DNA of 64,000 nt. It comes from Fibrobacter sp. UWB5 (lineage in GTDB: Bacteria; Fibrobacterota; Fibrobacteria; Fibrobacterales; Fibrobacteraceae). Both the position numbers and the translations under genes were made by a program. The notes below the pieces were generated by a model that was given only the letters and a program-made list of their open reading frames with translations, had not been told where the DNA came from and made no database searches. This document shows, piece after piece, positions 34,151 to 42,858 of the stretch. The stretch is taken from the NCBI RefSeq assembly GCF_002210295.1, contig NZ_MWQH01000010.1, positions 62,001-126,000 on the forward strand, in the 5' to 3' direction. Numbering within the stretch: the first letter of the stretch is position 1; each line of letters starts with the position of its first letter.

Positions 34151-36691
34151 ATGTCAGATATCAACGGTATTTTTTCGAAGAAAGCAAAGGCCGTATTGCA
34201 GGCGGCAAGAATTGCGGCCCGTAACTTGGGCAGCGACAGCGTTACGACCGAGCATTTGCTGCTCGGCCTTGTCCGCGAAGATTCCGGCTTTGCAGCCGAA
34301 ACCTTGCGCGCTCTCAAAATCAATTTGAATGAACTTGGTGAAAATGTACAGCGCTCGTTGACAACGAACGGTGGCATTATGACTGTGGGCGATGCTCACG
34401 GTGCGTTGCTTTCTTTTACGACTCGCTGTAAGGCGGCCCTTTTTAATGCCGCTAAAATTGCAAAAGAAGAAGGCGACCAGTATATTGGCCCGGAACACTT
34501 GATGCTTGCCATTTTGCAGCAGGCCGAATCTCCGGCGGCAGGCACGCTTTCAACCTTCGGCGTGACTTACGAAAATTTTGAAAGTACTCTGCAGCAAATC
34601 AAGCGCGAAGCCATGAATGGCCAGCCTTCTGGCGAAGACGGTGAATATGCCGAAGACGATGACCGCTTTATGGGACAGGGCCGCGGTGGCGACACGCGCC
34701 AGCAGGTGCGTAGCCAGAGCCGTTCCAAGACTCCGATTCTCGATCACTTCGGTCGCGACTTGACGGCGCTTGCCAAGCAGGGCAAACTCGACCCGATTAT
34801 CGGTCGCGGTCGCGAAATTGAACGCTTGATCCAGATTCTTTGCCGCCGCAAAAAGAATAACCCGGCGCTTATCGGTGAACCGGGCGTGGGCAAGACGGCG
34901 ATTATTGAAGGTCTAGCCCAGAAGATTGTCCAGAAGAAGATTCCGGAACTCTTGATGAACAAGCGCGTGGTGACGCTTGACGTGGCCGCCATGGTGGCAG
35001 GCACCAAGTATCGCGGCCAGTTCGAAGAACGCGTGAAGGGCCTGATTATGGAACTCCAGCGCGTGGACAACTCGGTGATTCTCTTTATCGACGAATTGCA
35101 TACGATTGTGGGCGCGGGCGGTTCCGAAGGTAGCCTTGATGCCAGCAATATCTTTAAGCCGGCGCTCGCCCGAGGCGAGCTCCAGTGCATCGGAGCCACG
35201 ACGATCGATGAATACCGCAAGTACATTGAAAAAGATGCTGCGCTTGAACGCCGCTTCCAGACGATTGTCGTGAATCCGCCTAATTCCGAAGATTCTATCC
35301 AGATTCTGGAAGGACTTCGCCCGAAGTACGAGCAGCACCACAAGGTGCATTACACGCCCGAAGCCATTCGTGCGGCGGTGACGCTTGCCGAACGCTACAT
35401 TACCGACCGTTTCCTGCCGGACAAGGCCATTGACGTGCTCGATGAAGCCGGTGCCCGCGTGCGCTTGAATTCAATCCGTACGCCGCAAGACCTCAAGGAA
35501 ATGGAAGACGAACTTGCCGTGACCATGCAAAAGAAGGAAGAGGCCATCGCCGATCAGCAGTACGAAACGGCTGCCACCCTCCGCGACAAGATTGAAGAAT
35601 TGACAAACCGCATCGCCGAACGCCGCGAAGCCTTGAACAAGGAAGATTCGGCGGATTTCCCGATTGTCGACGAAAACGAAATTCGCGATTGCATCAGCAA
35701 GATGACGGGTATTCCGGTGAGCCGCCTCGCTGGTGAAGAAACGCAGAAGCTCCTGAAGCTCGGCGACGAAATCAAGGAACGCGTGATTGGCCAGGACCAG
35801 GCTGTAGATGCTGTAGTGAAGGCCATTCGCCGTACCCGCGCAGGCATTCGCGACACCAAGCGCCCCATGGGCAGTTTCTTGTTCCTCGGCCCCACAGGTG
35901 TGGGTAAGACGGAACTTGCAAAGGTTCTTAGTCAGAGCCTGTTCGGCAGCGAAGATTCCATGATCCGTATCGACATGAGCGAATACATGGAAAAGCATAG
36001 CGTGAGCCGCTTGATCGGTGCGCCTCCGGGATACGTAGGCTTCGAAGATAACGGGGGCCAGCTCAGCGAAAAAGTGCGCAAGCGCCCCTATTGCGTGGTT
36101 CTCCTGGATGAAATCGAAAAGGCCCATCCAGATATCTATAATTTGCTTTTGCAGATTCTGGACGACGGTATCCTTACGGATAGCTATGGCCGTAAAATCA
36201 ATTTCAAGAACACCATCATTATCATGACGAGTAATGCGGGTGCCCGCGAAGTGCGCCACAGTTCGGGCATGGGATTCACCAAGATGGGCGAGACCGACGA
36301 CTACGAACGTATGGAAACTGCCATCCGTGAAGAAGTCAAGCGCGTGTTCTCTCCGGAATTCTTGAACCGAGTCGACGAACAGATCGTGTTCCGTCCGCTG
36401 ACCAAGAAGGACCTTTCCTCTGTCGTAGACATCCAGCTGACCTTCTTGCAGAAGAACTTGTCCGAACGCGGAATCCTTTTGGAAGTTTCCGAAGCCGCCA
36501 AGGAATTCATCGTTTCGCACAACTACGATTCTGCGCTGGGCGCTCGTCCGATTCGCCGTTCCATCCAGAACCTAGTCGAAGACGAAATTGCCGAAGGCTT
36601 GCTGCTTGGAATCTACAAGGACTTTACGACAATTTCGATCGATGTCGAAAACAACAAGCTCAAGTTCACGTCAGAGGCTCTTCCAAGTTAA
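34151..36691 (+). CDS. clpC: ATP-dependent Clp protease ATP-binding subunit ClpC
   Basis: Hsp100 unfoldase feeding substrates to ClpP. An 846-residue protein with AAGGAG upstream. N-domain repeats (KAKAVLQAARIAARNLGSDS; FTTRCKAALFNAAKIAKEEG) occupy ~1-150. The first AAA+ domain has GEPGVGKTAIIEG and the second GPTGVGKTELAKV. A UVR-type insert between them (EEAIADQQYETAATLRDKIE) distinguishes ClpC from ClpA/ClpB. No ctsR/mcsA/mcsB genes are adjacent, unlike in Bacillus. It may be co-transcribed with lysS-lolCD. Confidence 0.95.
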   Translation: MSDINGIFSKKAKAVLQAARIAARNLGSDSVTTEHLLLGLVREDSGFAAETLRALKINLNELGENVQRSLTTNGGIMTVGDAHGALLSFTTRCKAALFNAAKIAKEEGDQYIGPEHLMLAILQQAESPAAGTLSTFGVTYENFESTLQQIKREAMNGQPSGEDGEYAEDDDRFMGQGRGGDTRQQVRSQSRSKTPILDHFGRDLTALAKQGKLDPIIGRGREIERLIQILCRRKKNNPALIGEPGVGKTAIIEGLAQKIVQKKIPELLMNKRVVTLDVAAMVAGTKYRGQFEERVKGLIMELQRVDNSVILFIDELHTIVGAGGSEGSLDASNIFKPALARGELQCIGATTIDEYRKYIEKDAALERRFQTIVVNPPNSEDSIQILEGLRPKYEQHHKVHYTPEAIRAAVTLAERYITDRFLPDKAIDVLDEAGARVRLNSIRTPQDLKEMEDELAVTMQKKEEAIADQQYETAATLRDKIEELTNRIAERREALNKEDSADFPIVDENEIRDCISKMTGIPVSRLAGEETQKLLKLGDEIKERVIGQDQAVDAVVKAIRRTRAGIRDTKRPMGSFLFLGPTGVGKTELAKVLSQSLFGSEDSMIRIDMSEYMEKHSVSRLIGAPPGYVGFEDNGGQLSEKVRKRPYCVVLLDEIEKAHPDIYNLLLQILDDGILTDSYGRKINFKNTIIIMTSNAGAREVRHSSGMGFTKMGETDDYERMETAIREEVKRVFSPEFLNRVDEQIVFRPLTKKDLSSVVDIQLTFLQKNLSERGILLEVSEAAKEFIVSHNYDSALGARPIRRSIQNLVEDEIAEGLLLGIYKDFTTISIDVENNKLKFTSEALPS

Positions 36692-36703
36692 ATTGATTTT
36701 AAC

Positions 36704-36710
36704 TATATTT
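36704..36710 (+). promoter_or_regulatory. Probable -10 element (TATATTT) for adk
   Basis: TATATTT lies 38 nt before the adk ATG. An AAGAGG Shine-Dalgarno sequence lies between them, so this transcript would have a normal leader. Confidence 0.45.
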
Positions 36711-36748
36711 GACCCCGAATTTCAACACTAAACCCAAGAGGTTATACA

Positions 36749-37393
36749 ATGGCTAAAATTCCTGCAGTTCTTATCTTTGGCGCACCGGGTTCCGGCAAGG
36801 GTACCGTCGGCGCAAAGCTCGCTGCTACCACGTCCCTCAAGCACATTTCCACGGGTGACATCTTCCGTGGCATTGCTCCTTCCAGTGAATCCGGCAAGCT
36901 TCTCGCTTCTTATTCCAGCAAGGGCCTCCTGGTTCCGGACGAAGCCACTGTCGAAATTTTCGGCCGCTTCATCGAAGGCCTCATCAATACGAACAAGGTA
37001 AATCCGGATAAGGATACCCTCCTCCTCGACGGTATTCCTCGCACGGTTGCCCAGGTCAAGCTCATCGAATCCGTGGTCGACGTGAAGCACATCTTCGTGC
37101 TCGACATCAAGGACGAAAAGACCATCGTGGCACGCCTCCTGAACCGCGCCAAGATCGAAGGCCGTAAGGATGACGCCGACGAAGCCGTGATCAAGAACCG
37201 CCTCAAGGTGTACAAGGAATCCACCGCCAAGGTGCTTGGCAAGTACAGCAAGTCCATCATCAGCCGCATCAACGGCGACAACACTCCGGACGAAGTGTTC
37301 TGCGACACTCTCGCTGCCTACGTGAAGTTCTGCAAGGCCTCCGCAAAGAAGCCCGCAGCCAAGAAGAAGGCTCCGGCTAAGAAAGCCAAGTAA
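36749..37393 (+). CDS. adk: Adenylate kinase with a Lys/Ala-rich tail
   Basis: Interconverts ATP + AMP and 2 ADP. The P-loop is FGAPGSGKGT, the AMP region is KHISTGDIFRG, and the LID region is the short form with GRKDDADEAVIKNRL. Catalytic Args are placed in LLDGIPRTVAQ and in NRAKIEGRKDD. Core length is about 190 residues. After that is an unusual tail of ~20 residues, KPAAKKKAPAKKAK, similar in composition to the repeats of the zinc-finger protein at 61900. The tail is not part of the adenylate kinase fold. Confidence 0.9.
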   Translation: MAKIPAVLIFGAPGSGKGTVGAKLAATTSLKHISTGDIFRGIAPSSESGKLLASYSSKGLLVPDEATVEIFGRFIEGLINTNKVNPDKDTLLLDGIPRTVAQVKLIESVVDVKHIFVLDIKDEKTIVARLLNRAKIEGRKDDADEAVIKNRLKVYKESTAKVLGKYSKSIISRINGDNTPDEVFCDTLAAYVKFCKASAKKPAAKKKAPAKKAK

Positions 37394-37399
37394 GGCGAG

Positions 37400-37466
37400 C
37401 GTCGCGACGGCAAGCTTGCTTGCCGGCATGACCGAGCCGATTGGCTTGCGCTACGAAGTAGCGCAA
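37400..37466. repeat. Cluster of short palindromes downstream of adk
   Basis: Three consecutive inverted repeats: CGTCGCGACG (37400-37409), GGCAAGC/GCTTGCC (37409-37424) and TTGCGCTAC/GTAGCGCAA (37446-37466, perfect 9-bp stem with loop GAA). The region is GC-rich, non-coding and precedes the true terminator. It looks like an intergenic palindromic repeat. Confidence 0.6.
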
Positions 37467-37511
37467 CGCTTCCAAAAAGAAGTAATTGGACTCAAGCCCC
37501 AAAGCTTAAAG

Positions 37512-37540
37512 AGACCGTGGAAAATCCGCGGTCTTTTTTT
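37512..37540 (+). terminator. Rho-independent terminator after adk
   Basis: AGACCGTGG (37512-37520) pairs with CCGCGGTCT (37526-37534) with one G-U pair, followed by eight T's. Its shape is nearly the same as that of the terminator at 5227. Confidence 0.85.
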
Positions 37541-37612
37541 GTTCTAAATCGGTAAACGCTTTTTCTTGCTCATTGACGATTTTCTATTTTTGTAATTGAA
37601 GAACAAGAAAGG

Positions 37613-39781
37613 ATGAAAATGGAACCGAATAATCAGTATAATTCTACAGGCTCTACTTCTTCTGCAAAGCACAAGGACGAAGACGAAATCGATATCCTCG
37701 AAGTCTTGAGCTTGCTCTTGAAGCATAAGCTGTTTTTGGCTTGTTGTATCGTTCTCGGCTGTGTGGCAGGTTTCCTGGCTTCGAACTGGATGCGCCCGCA
37801 GTATACGAGCGATGCCCTTTTGCAGATTGATGTGAAGGGTAACAAGGCGGGTAAGGCCATGGGCGAAATGGGTGCCCTTTTGGATGTCGCTTCTCCTGCC
37901 GAAGCCGAAATCGAGCTTTTGAAGAGCCGTATGGTTCTGACCTATGTTGTTGAACAGGAACGTCTTTGCTTTAATGCCTACCCGAAGGGCGCCATCGACC
38001 GCTTGCTCCATCAGGAAGGCCGCATGGACCTTGAAGACCTTTATATTCCTGAAATTGCCCGTATCGAAAAGTGGACTGCCGAAGTGGTTGGCGAAAACGA
38101 ATTTGCCGTTTATACCCCCGAAGGCGTAAAGCTTTTGCAGGGCAAGGTGGGCGAGGCTCTTGCCGCTCCCTATGGTGGCGATACTCTTAGAATCAATGTC
38201 AAGCACCTGCTTGCAAGGCCCGGTCAGCTCTTTGTGCTTGCCCAGTCCGAACCGCTGGATGCAGTCCGAGGCCTGGTCAAAAAGCTCGATGTTGGCGAAA
38301 AGGGTAAGCAGACGGGTATCATCGGTGTGTCTTACACGGACCGCTATGCAGACAAGGCTGCTTCTGTCTTGAATACGATTGCAAATATCTACCTGCGCCA
38401 GAATGTGGAAATGCGTAGTGCCGAAGCTGAAAAGACTTTGGAATTCCTAGAAGAACAGCTTCCGGGCGTGAAGGCCAAGCTTGATACGGCCGAAAAGAAA
38501 TTGGCGGATTACCGTTTGAAGATCGGCTCCGTGGATATGACGGGTGAAACCAGGGTCCACTTGGAAAAGGTTTCCGAACTGGAAAAGCAGGTTCTGGAAT
38601 TGGAACAGCAGCGCCAGGAAGCGACTCGTTTGTTCAAGGAAGAACACCCGGCTGTCCAGACGATTATGCAACAGCAAAGCCGTTTGCGTTCGGAACTTTC
38701 CCGTTTGAAGAAGTCTGCCGAAAACATGCCGCGTACCCAGCAGGACGTGATGAGCTTGCAGGAAGAAGTGGCTGTGAACAACGCCCAGTATACGGCTATG
38801 CTTAACAATATCCAGCAGCTTCGCGTGGTGCGTGCCGGTGAAGTCGGTAACGTCCGTATTGTGGACTACGCCCAGATTGAACGCAGACCCTCTAAGCCGA
38901 ACAAGAAGATGATCTTCCTCGCTTGCGTGGGTGGTGCATTCTTGCTGGGTGCCTTGCTGATTTACCTGTTGCAGATGACCAAGCGCGGAGTCCGCAGTTC
39001 TCTTGAAATCGAACGCGAAACGGGCATTAGCGTTTACGCCAAAATTCCGAAGGCTGAAAATGCAATTCTTTCGAAGCGTAACAAGGGTAAGAATACCAAG
39101 CCCCTTGTGGAAGACGATCCTGATTCGCCCTCCAGCGAAGCGCTCCGTTCCCTGTATACGGCTATTGAATTTGCAACGTCTGACATGCGCGTGATGATGG
39201 TGACCGGTATGGTGCCTGGCGTGGGTAAGTCCTTTGTTTCCAAGAACGTTTCTGCACTCTTTGCGGGTTCTGGCAAAAAGACCTTGCTCATCGATGCCGA
39301 CATGCGCCGCGGTGTGGTGTATAGTCATCACAAGCAGGGCCTTGGCGATGTGCTTTCGGGCCATTGCTCCTTGGATAGCGCGGTTGCCGATTCCATTACC
39401 AAGAACCTTTATGTGCTTGGTGCCGGCAAGACCGATGTGTCGCCGAGCGAACTCTTGCGCGGTGATAATTTCAAGAATCTTTTGGATGAAGCAAAGGCCA
39501 AGTTTGACATTGTGATTGTGGATACGCCGCCTCTGGAACTGGTGACGGATTCCGAACTGATTTACCCGATTGTTGATTTCGCCCTGTTCGTGCTCCACTA
39601 CGGCAAGCATACGATGGACCAGATCAAGGAATCCATGATGAAGCTTGACCGCTGCTGCGAAGGCAAGCCGCGCGCATTTGTAATGAACCATTGCGAATCC
39701 GACGGCCATGGCTACGGCTACGGTGGATACGGCTATTACGGCAAGTACAGCTATTACGGCAAAGACAAAAAGAAAAAGTAA
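37613..39781 (+). CDS. Wzc-type polysaccharide chain-length regulator / BY-family tyrosine kinase
   Basis: Encodes 722 residues. A Wzz domain has two membrane helices (LFLACCIVLGCVAGFLASNW; MIFLACVGGAFLLGALLIYL) flanking a ~370-residue periplasmic coiled-coil region. The C-terminal kinase has Walker A GMVPGVGKSFVSKN, Walker A' LLIDADMRRG and Walker B IVIVDTPPLEL. The protein ends in a Tyr/Gly cluster (GYGYGGYGYYGKYSYYGK), the expected autophosphorylation tail. Wzc controls capsule or exopolysaccharide export, normally with Wza and a phosphatase; no such genes are adjacent, so this is an orphan locus here. Confidence 0.92.
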   Translation: MKMEPNNQYNSTGSTSSAKHKDEDEIDILEVLSLLLKHKLFLACCIVLGCVAGFLASNWMRPQYTSDALLQIDVKGNKAGKAMGEMGALLDVASPAEAEIELLKSRMVLTYVVEQERLCFNAYPKGAIDRLLHQEGRMDLEDLYIPEIARIEKWTAEVVGENEFAVYTPEGVKLLQGKVGEALAAPYGGDTLRINVKHLLARPGQLFVLAQSEPLDAVRGLVKKLDVGEKGKQTGIIGVSYTDRYADKAASVLNTIANIYLRQNVEMRSAEAEKTLEFLEEQLPGVKAKLDTAEKKLADYRLKIGSVDMTGETRVHLEKVSELEKQVLELEQQRQEATRLFKEEHPAVQTIMQQQSRLRSELSRLKKSAENMPRTQQDVMSLQEEVAVNNAQYTAMLNNIQQLRVVRAGEVGNVRIVDYAQIERRPSKPNKKMIFLACVGGAFLLGALLIYLLQMTKRGVRSSLEIERETGISVYAKIPKAENAILSKRNKGKNTKPLVEDDPDSPSSEALRSLYTAIEFATSDMRVMMVTGMVPGVGKSFVSKNVSALFAGSGKKTLLIDADMRRGVVYSHHKQGLGDVLSGHCSLDSAVADSITKNLYVLGAGKTDVSPSELLRGDNFKNLLDEAKAKFDIVIVDTPPLELVTDSELIYPIVDFALFVLHYGKHTMDQIKESMMKLDRCCEGKPRAFVMNHCESDGHGYGYGGYGYYGKYSYYGKDKKKK

Positions 39782-39790
39782 TTAGAGCTC

Positions 39791-41491
39791 ATGAAAGTTT
39801 TTCTCTACGACACGACCCTACGCGATGGTAACCAGGATCGCAGAATCAGTTTGTCTTTAGCGGACAAGTTACAGATTGCACGCCTTTTGGACCATTTCGG
39901 TTTTGACTATATCGAAGGTGGTTGGCCCAATCCGAGTAACCCGACCGACGAAGAATTCTTCCAGAAGATTAAGGAAGTCAAGCTGAAGCATGCAAAGATT
40001 GCTGCGTTCGGTTCTACGCGCCGTCCCGGAACGATTCCCGAAAAGGATCCTCTGCTGCAGGCTCTCGTAAAGTCGGGTGCCCCGGTCAAGACCATTTTTG
40101 GCAAGAGCTGGGACCTGCATGTGACAGATGTGATTCGCACGACGCTCGAAGAAAACCTCGACATGATCGAGTCTTCTGTCGCATACCTCAAGGAAAACTC
40201 CGAAGAAGTCATTTACGATGCAGAACACTTCTTCGATGGCTACAAGGCTAACCCCGAGTATGCCATGGAAACCTTGCGCGCCGCAGAAAAGGGCCACGCC
40301 GACTATATCGTGCTTTGCGATACCAATGGCGGAACCATGCCGTGGGAACTCGAAGAAATTGTCAAGGATGTCAAGAAGCGTGTCTCGACTCCGATTGGAA
40401 TCCATGTCCACGACGATTCGGGCCTGGGCGTGTGCAACAGCATTTATGCCGTCAAGAACGGTGCGACCATGGTGCAGGGCGTGGTGAACGGCTTTGGTGA
40501 ACGTTGCGGTAACGCAAACCTTACGACTATCGCTGCCGATCTCCATTTCAAAATGGGCGCCAAGTTCTTTGCCGCGAAAAAGATTGCAAGACTCCGCCAG
40601 CTGAGCGGAAACATTGACCAGATTGTGAACCTGCCGAGTGACCCGCATGCTCCGTATGTGGGCGATGCCGCCTTTGCTCACAAGGGCGGTGCCCATATCG
40701 ATGGCGTGATGAAGGTGTCTCGCAGCTTTGAACACATCGACCCGCATGCTGTCGGTAATGACCGCGTATTTGTCACGAGCGACCAGGCGGGCGGTTCTCT
40801 GGTAGTCGAAAAACTCAAGGCTATCAAGCCGGGTATCGACAAGAAGGATCCTGTGGTGGGCAAGCTCCTGACGCTCATCAAGGAACGCGAAAATGCCGGC
40901 TGGCATTTCGACAGCGCCGAAGCAAGTTTCAAGATGCTCGTTTACCGTCATTTGGGCATGGTCCAGGAACCGTTCAAGGTCTTGGGCTACCGCGTCATCG
41001 AAGACAAGACGACCCAGGGTGTGTCTGTTTCTCAGGCCACCGTGAAACTCCAGATTGGTGACAAGATCAGCCACCAGGTGAGCGAAGGTGACGGCCCGGT
41101 GAACGCTTTGGATGCCGCTCTCCGTAAGGCGCTCTTGCCCTTCTTCCCGAATATGGCGAAGGTCAAGCTGGACGACTATAAGGTGCGCGTGCTGGGATCC
41201 AAGGTGGCCTCCGATGCAACCGTTCGCGTGTGGACGACCTTCGGCGACGAAAAGGGCTACTGGAATGTGGTCGGCGTCTCGAGCAACATTATCGAAGCGT
41301 CCTGGATGGCATTCGTTGACGGCTTGACCTACAAGATTCTTGTCGATGAAAAGGTGATTGAAGGTGCTTACAAGCATCTGGACGTAAAGCCTGTTGCGCC
41401 TGTAGCCAAAGAAGAACCCGCTCCGACGAAAACGAAAAAATTGACTGCCCGCAAGGTTCGCAATCTTGCCGGTGTTTCAAGGAAGAAATAA
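39791..41491 (+). CDS. cimA: (R)-citramalate synthase
   Basis: Condenses pyruvate and acetyl-CoA to citramalate, the first step of the threonine-independent isoleucine route. A 566-residue protein starting with LYDTTLRDGNQDRRISLSLA; the family's usual motif is DGxQ. Metal-binding HVHDDSG and GFGERCGNANL follow. The segment AFAHKGGAHIDGVMKVSRSFEHIDP is typical of CimA rather than 2-isopropylmalate synthase. The LeuA-type regulatory domain occupies ~400-530. After that comes a ~35-residue basic tail. It is followed 3 nt later by hisD. Confidence 0.92.
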   Translation: MKVFLYDTTLRDGNQDRRISLSLADKLQIARLLDHFGFDYIEGGWPNPSNPTDEEFFQKIKEVKLKHAKIAAFGSTRRPGTIPEKDPLLQALVKSGAPVKTIFGKSWDLHVTDVIRTTLEENLDMIESSVAYLKENSEEVIYDAEHFFDGYKANPEYAMETLRAAEKGHADYIVLCDTNGGTMPWELEEIVKDVKKRVSTPIGIHVHDDSGLGVCNSIYAVKNGATMVQGVVNGFGERCGNANLTTIAADLHFKMGAKFFAAKKIARLRQLSGNIDQIVNLPSDPHAPYVGDAAFAHKGGAHIDGVMKVSRSFEHIDPHAVGNDRVFVTSDQAGGSLVVEKLKAIKPGIDKKDPVVGKLLTLIKERENAGWHFDSAEASFKMLVYRHLGMVQEPFKVLGYRVIEDKTTQGVSVSQATVKLQIGDKISHQVSEGDGPVNALDAALRKALLPFFPNMAKVKLDDYKVRVLGSKVASDATVRVWTTFGDEKGYWNVVGVSSNIIEASWMAFVDGLTYKILVDEKVIEGAYKHLDVKPVAPVAKEEPAPTKTKKLTARKVRNLAGVSRKK

Positions 41492-41494
41492 TCC

Positions 41495-42784
41495 ATGCAA
41501 ATCGTAAAAGTTACTCCGAAGTCTGCTGAAATCGAACGCATTTGTGGGCGCGAAGTTGCCCCGTCTAAAGAAATTCATGACAAGGTCATGAACATTCTTG
41601 CCGATATCAAGAAGGGCGGCATTGCCAAGGCGACTGAATACGCCCAGAAGTTTGACGGCCTCAAGGGCAAGAACATCCGCGTGCCGGCTTCCTCTATTGC
41701 CAAGTCTGCAGCCAAGTGCCCGAAGGAACTCCAGAAGGCCCTGAAGCAGGCTATCAAGAACGTGCGCGATTTCCACCAGAACCAGATGGAAGAATCCTGG
41801 CTCATGGAAGGCAAGGACGGCGTGGTTCTCGGTCAGCGCATTCGCCCGATGAAGCGCGTGGGCCTTTACGTGCCGGGTGGTGCAGGCATTTACCCGAGCA
41901 CCGTGATTATGAATGCGGTTCCGGCTCTCGTTGCCGGCGTGCAGGACATTGTGGTGGTGACCCCGATCAAGGGTGAAATCAACCGCGCTGTGGCCTTCGT
42001 GCTTCAGGAACTCGGCATTGACGAAGTCTACCACATCGGTGGCGCCCAGGCTATCGGCCTGCTCGCTTACGGTGCGAAGGATGCCAAGGGCAAGACCATC
42101 GTGGAACGCGTCGACAAGATTGTGGGCCCGGGTAACGTGTTTGCCGCTATCGCCAAGAAAGAAGTCTTCGGTGTCGTGGATATCGACATGGTGGCAGGCC
42201 CTTCCGAAGTGCTCGTGATGGCCGACAACACTTGCGATCCGGACTTTGTGGCTGCTGACCTTTTGAGCCAGGCTGAACATGGTTCCGGCTTTGAAGCTGC
42301 AATCTGCATTACCGACAACATGGAAACCGCCCAGATGATTAGCGCCTGCGTGGATGTCCAGGTCGAAAATTCCCCGAAGCGTGAACTTCTCGAAAAGGTG
42401 CTCGGCAACTTCGGTCGAATCCTTTTGGTGAAGGACTGGTTCGACGGCGTGGAAATCGCGAACCGCATTGCTCCTGAACACTTGGAAGTGATGACTGCCG
42501 AAGCCGAATCCATGGCTGCCCAGATCGAAAATGCGGGTGCCGTGTTTATCGGTCCGTGGTCCAGCGAACCGGTGGGTGACTACTTTGCCGGCCCGAACCA
42601 CGTGCTGCCTACCAATGGCACGGGCCGCTTCTTCAGCCCGCTCGGCGTGTACGATTTCTTGAAGCGTATGAGCATCATCCGCTACAGCGAAAAAGCCATC
42701 AAGAAGAATGCGAAGGCGATTGCCGCCGTCGCTACCGAAGAAGGCTTTATCCATCACGCGGCTGCCGTGCTGAAGCGCCTGTAA
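41495..42784 (+). CDS. hisD: Histidinol dehydrogenase
   Basis: Catalyses the last two oxidations of histidine synthesis (histidinol to histidine, NAD-dependent, Zn). Its 429 residues match the family. Signature motifs are GLYVPGGAGIYPSTVIMNAV, DKIVGPGNVFAAIAKKEVFG, DMVAGPSEVLVMADNTCDPD and DLLSQAEHGSGFEA (zinc Gln/His), with later GPNHVLPTNGTGRFFSPLG. No other his genes are adjacent; it is paired with cimA, probably as one transcript ending at the terminator at 42805. Confidence 0.97.
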   Translation: MQIVKVTPKSAEIERICGREVAPSKEIHDKVMNILADIKKGGIAKATEYAQKFDGLKGKNIRVPASSIAKSAAKCPKELQKALKQAIKNVRDFHQNQMEESWLMEGKDGVVLGQRIRPMKRVGLYVPGGAGIYPSTVIMNAVPALVAGVQDIVVVTPIKGEINRAVAFVLQELGIDEVYHIGGAQAIGLLAYGAKDAKGKTIVERVDKIVGPGNVFAAIAKKEVFGVVDIDMVAGPSEVLVMADNTCDPDFVAADLLSQAEHGSGFEAAICITDNMETAQMISACVDVQVENSPKRELLEKVLGNFGRILLVKDWFDGVEIANRIAPEHLEVMTAEAESMAAQIENAGAVFIGPWSSEPVGDYFAGPNHVLPTNGTGRFFSPLGVYDFLKRMSIIRYSEKAIKKNAKAIAAVATEEGFIHHAAAVLKRL

Positions 42785-42804
42785 TCGCAGTTACATTTAA
42801 TACG

Positions 42805-42835
42805 AAAGACTCCTTGCTTGAGGAGTCTTTTTTTT
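42805..42835. terminator. Rho-independent terminator, likely bidirectional
   Basis: AAAGACTCC (42805-42813) pairs perfectly with GGAGTCTTT (42822-42830) over an 8-nt loop, then TTTTT. It separates hisD (+) from the convergent diguanylate cyclase (-). Confidence 0.88.
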
Positions 42836-42858
42836 GCAAGCTTGTTCGGCGAGCCTTG

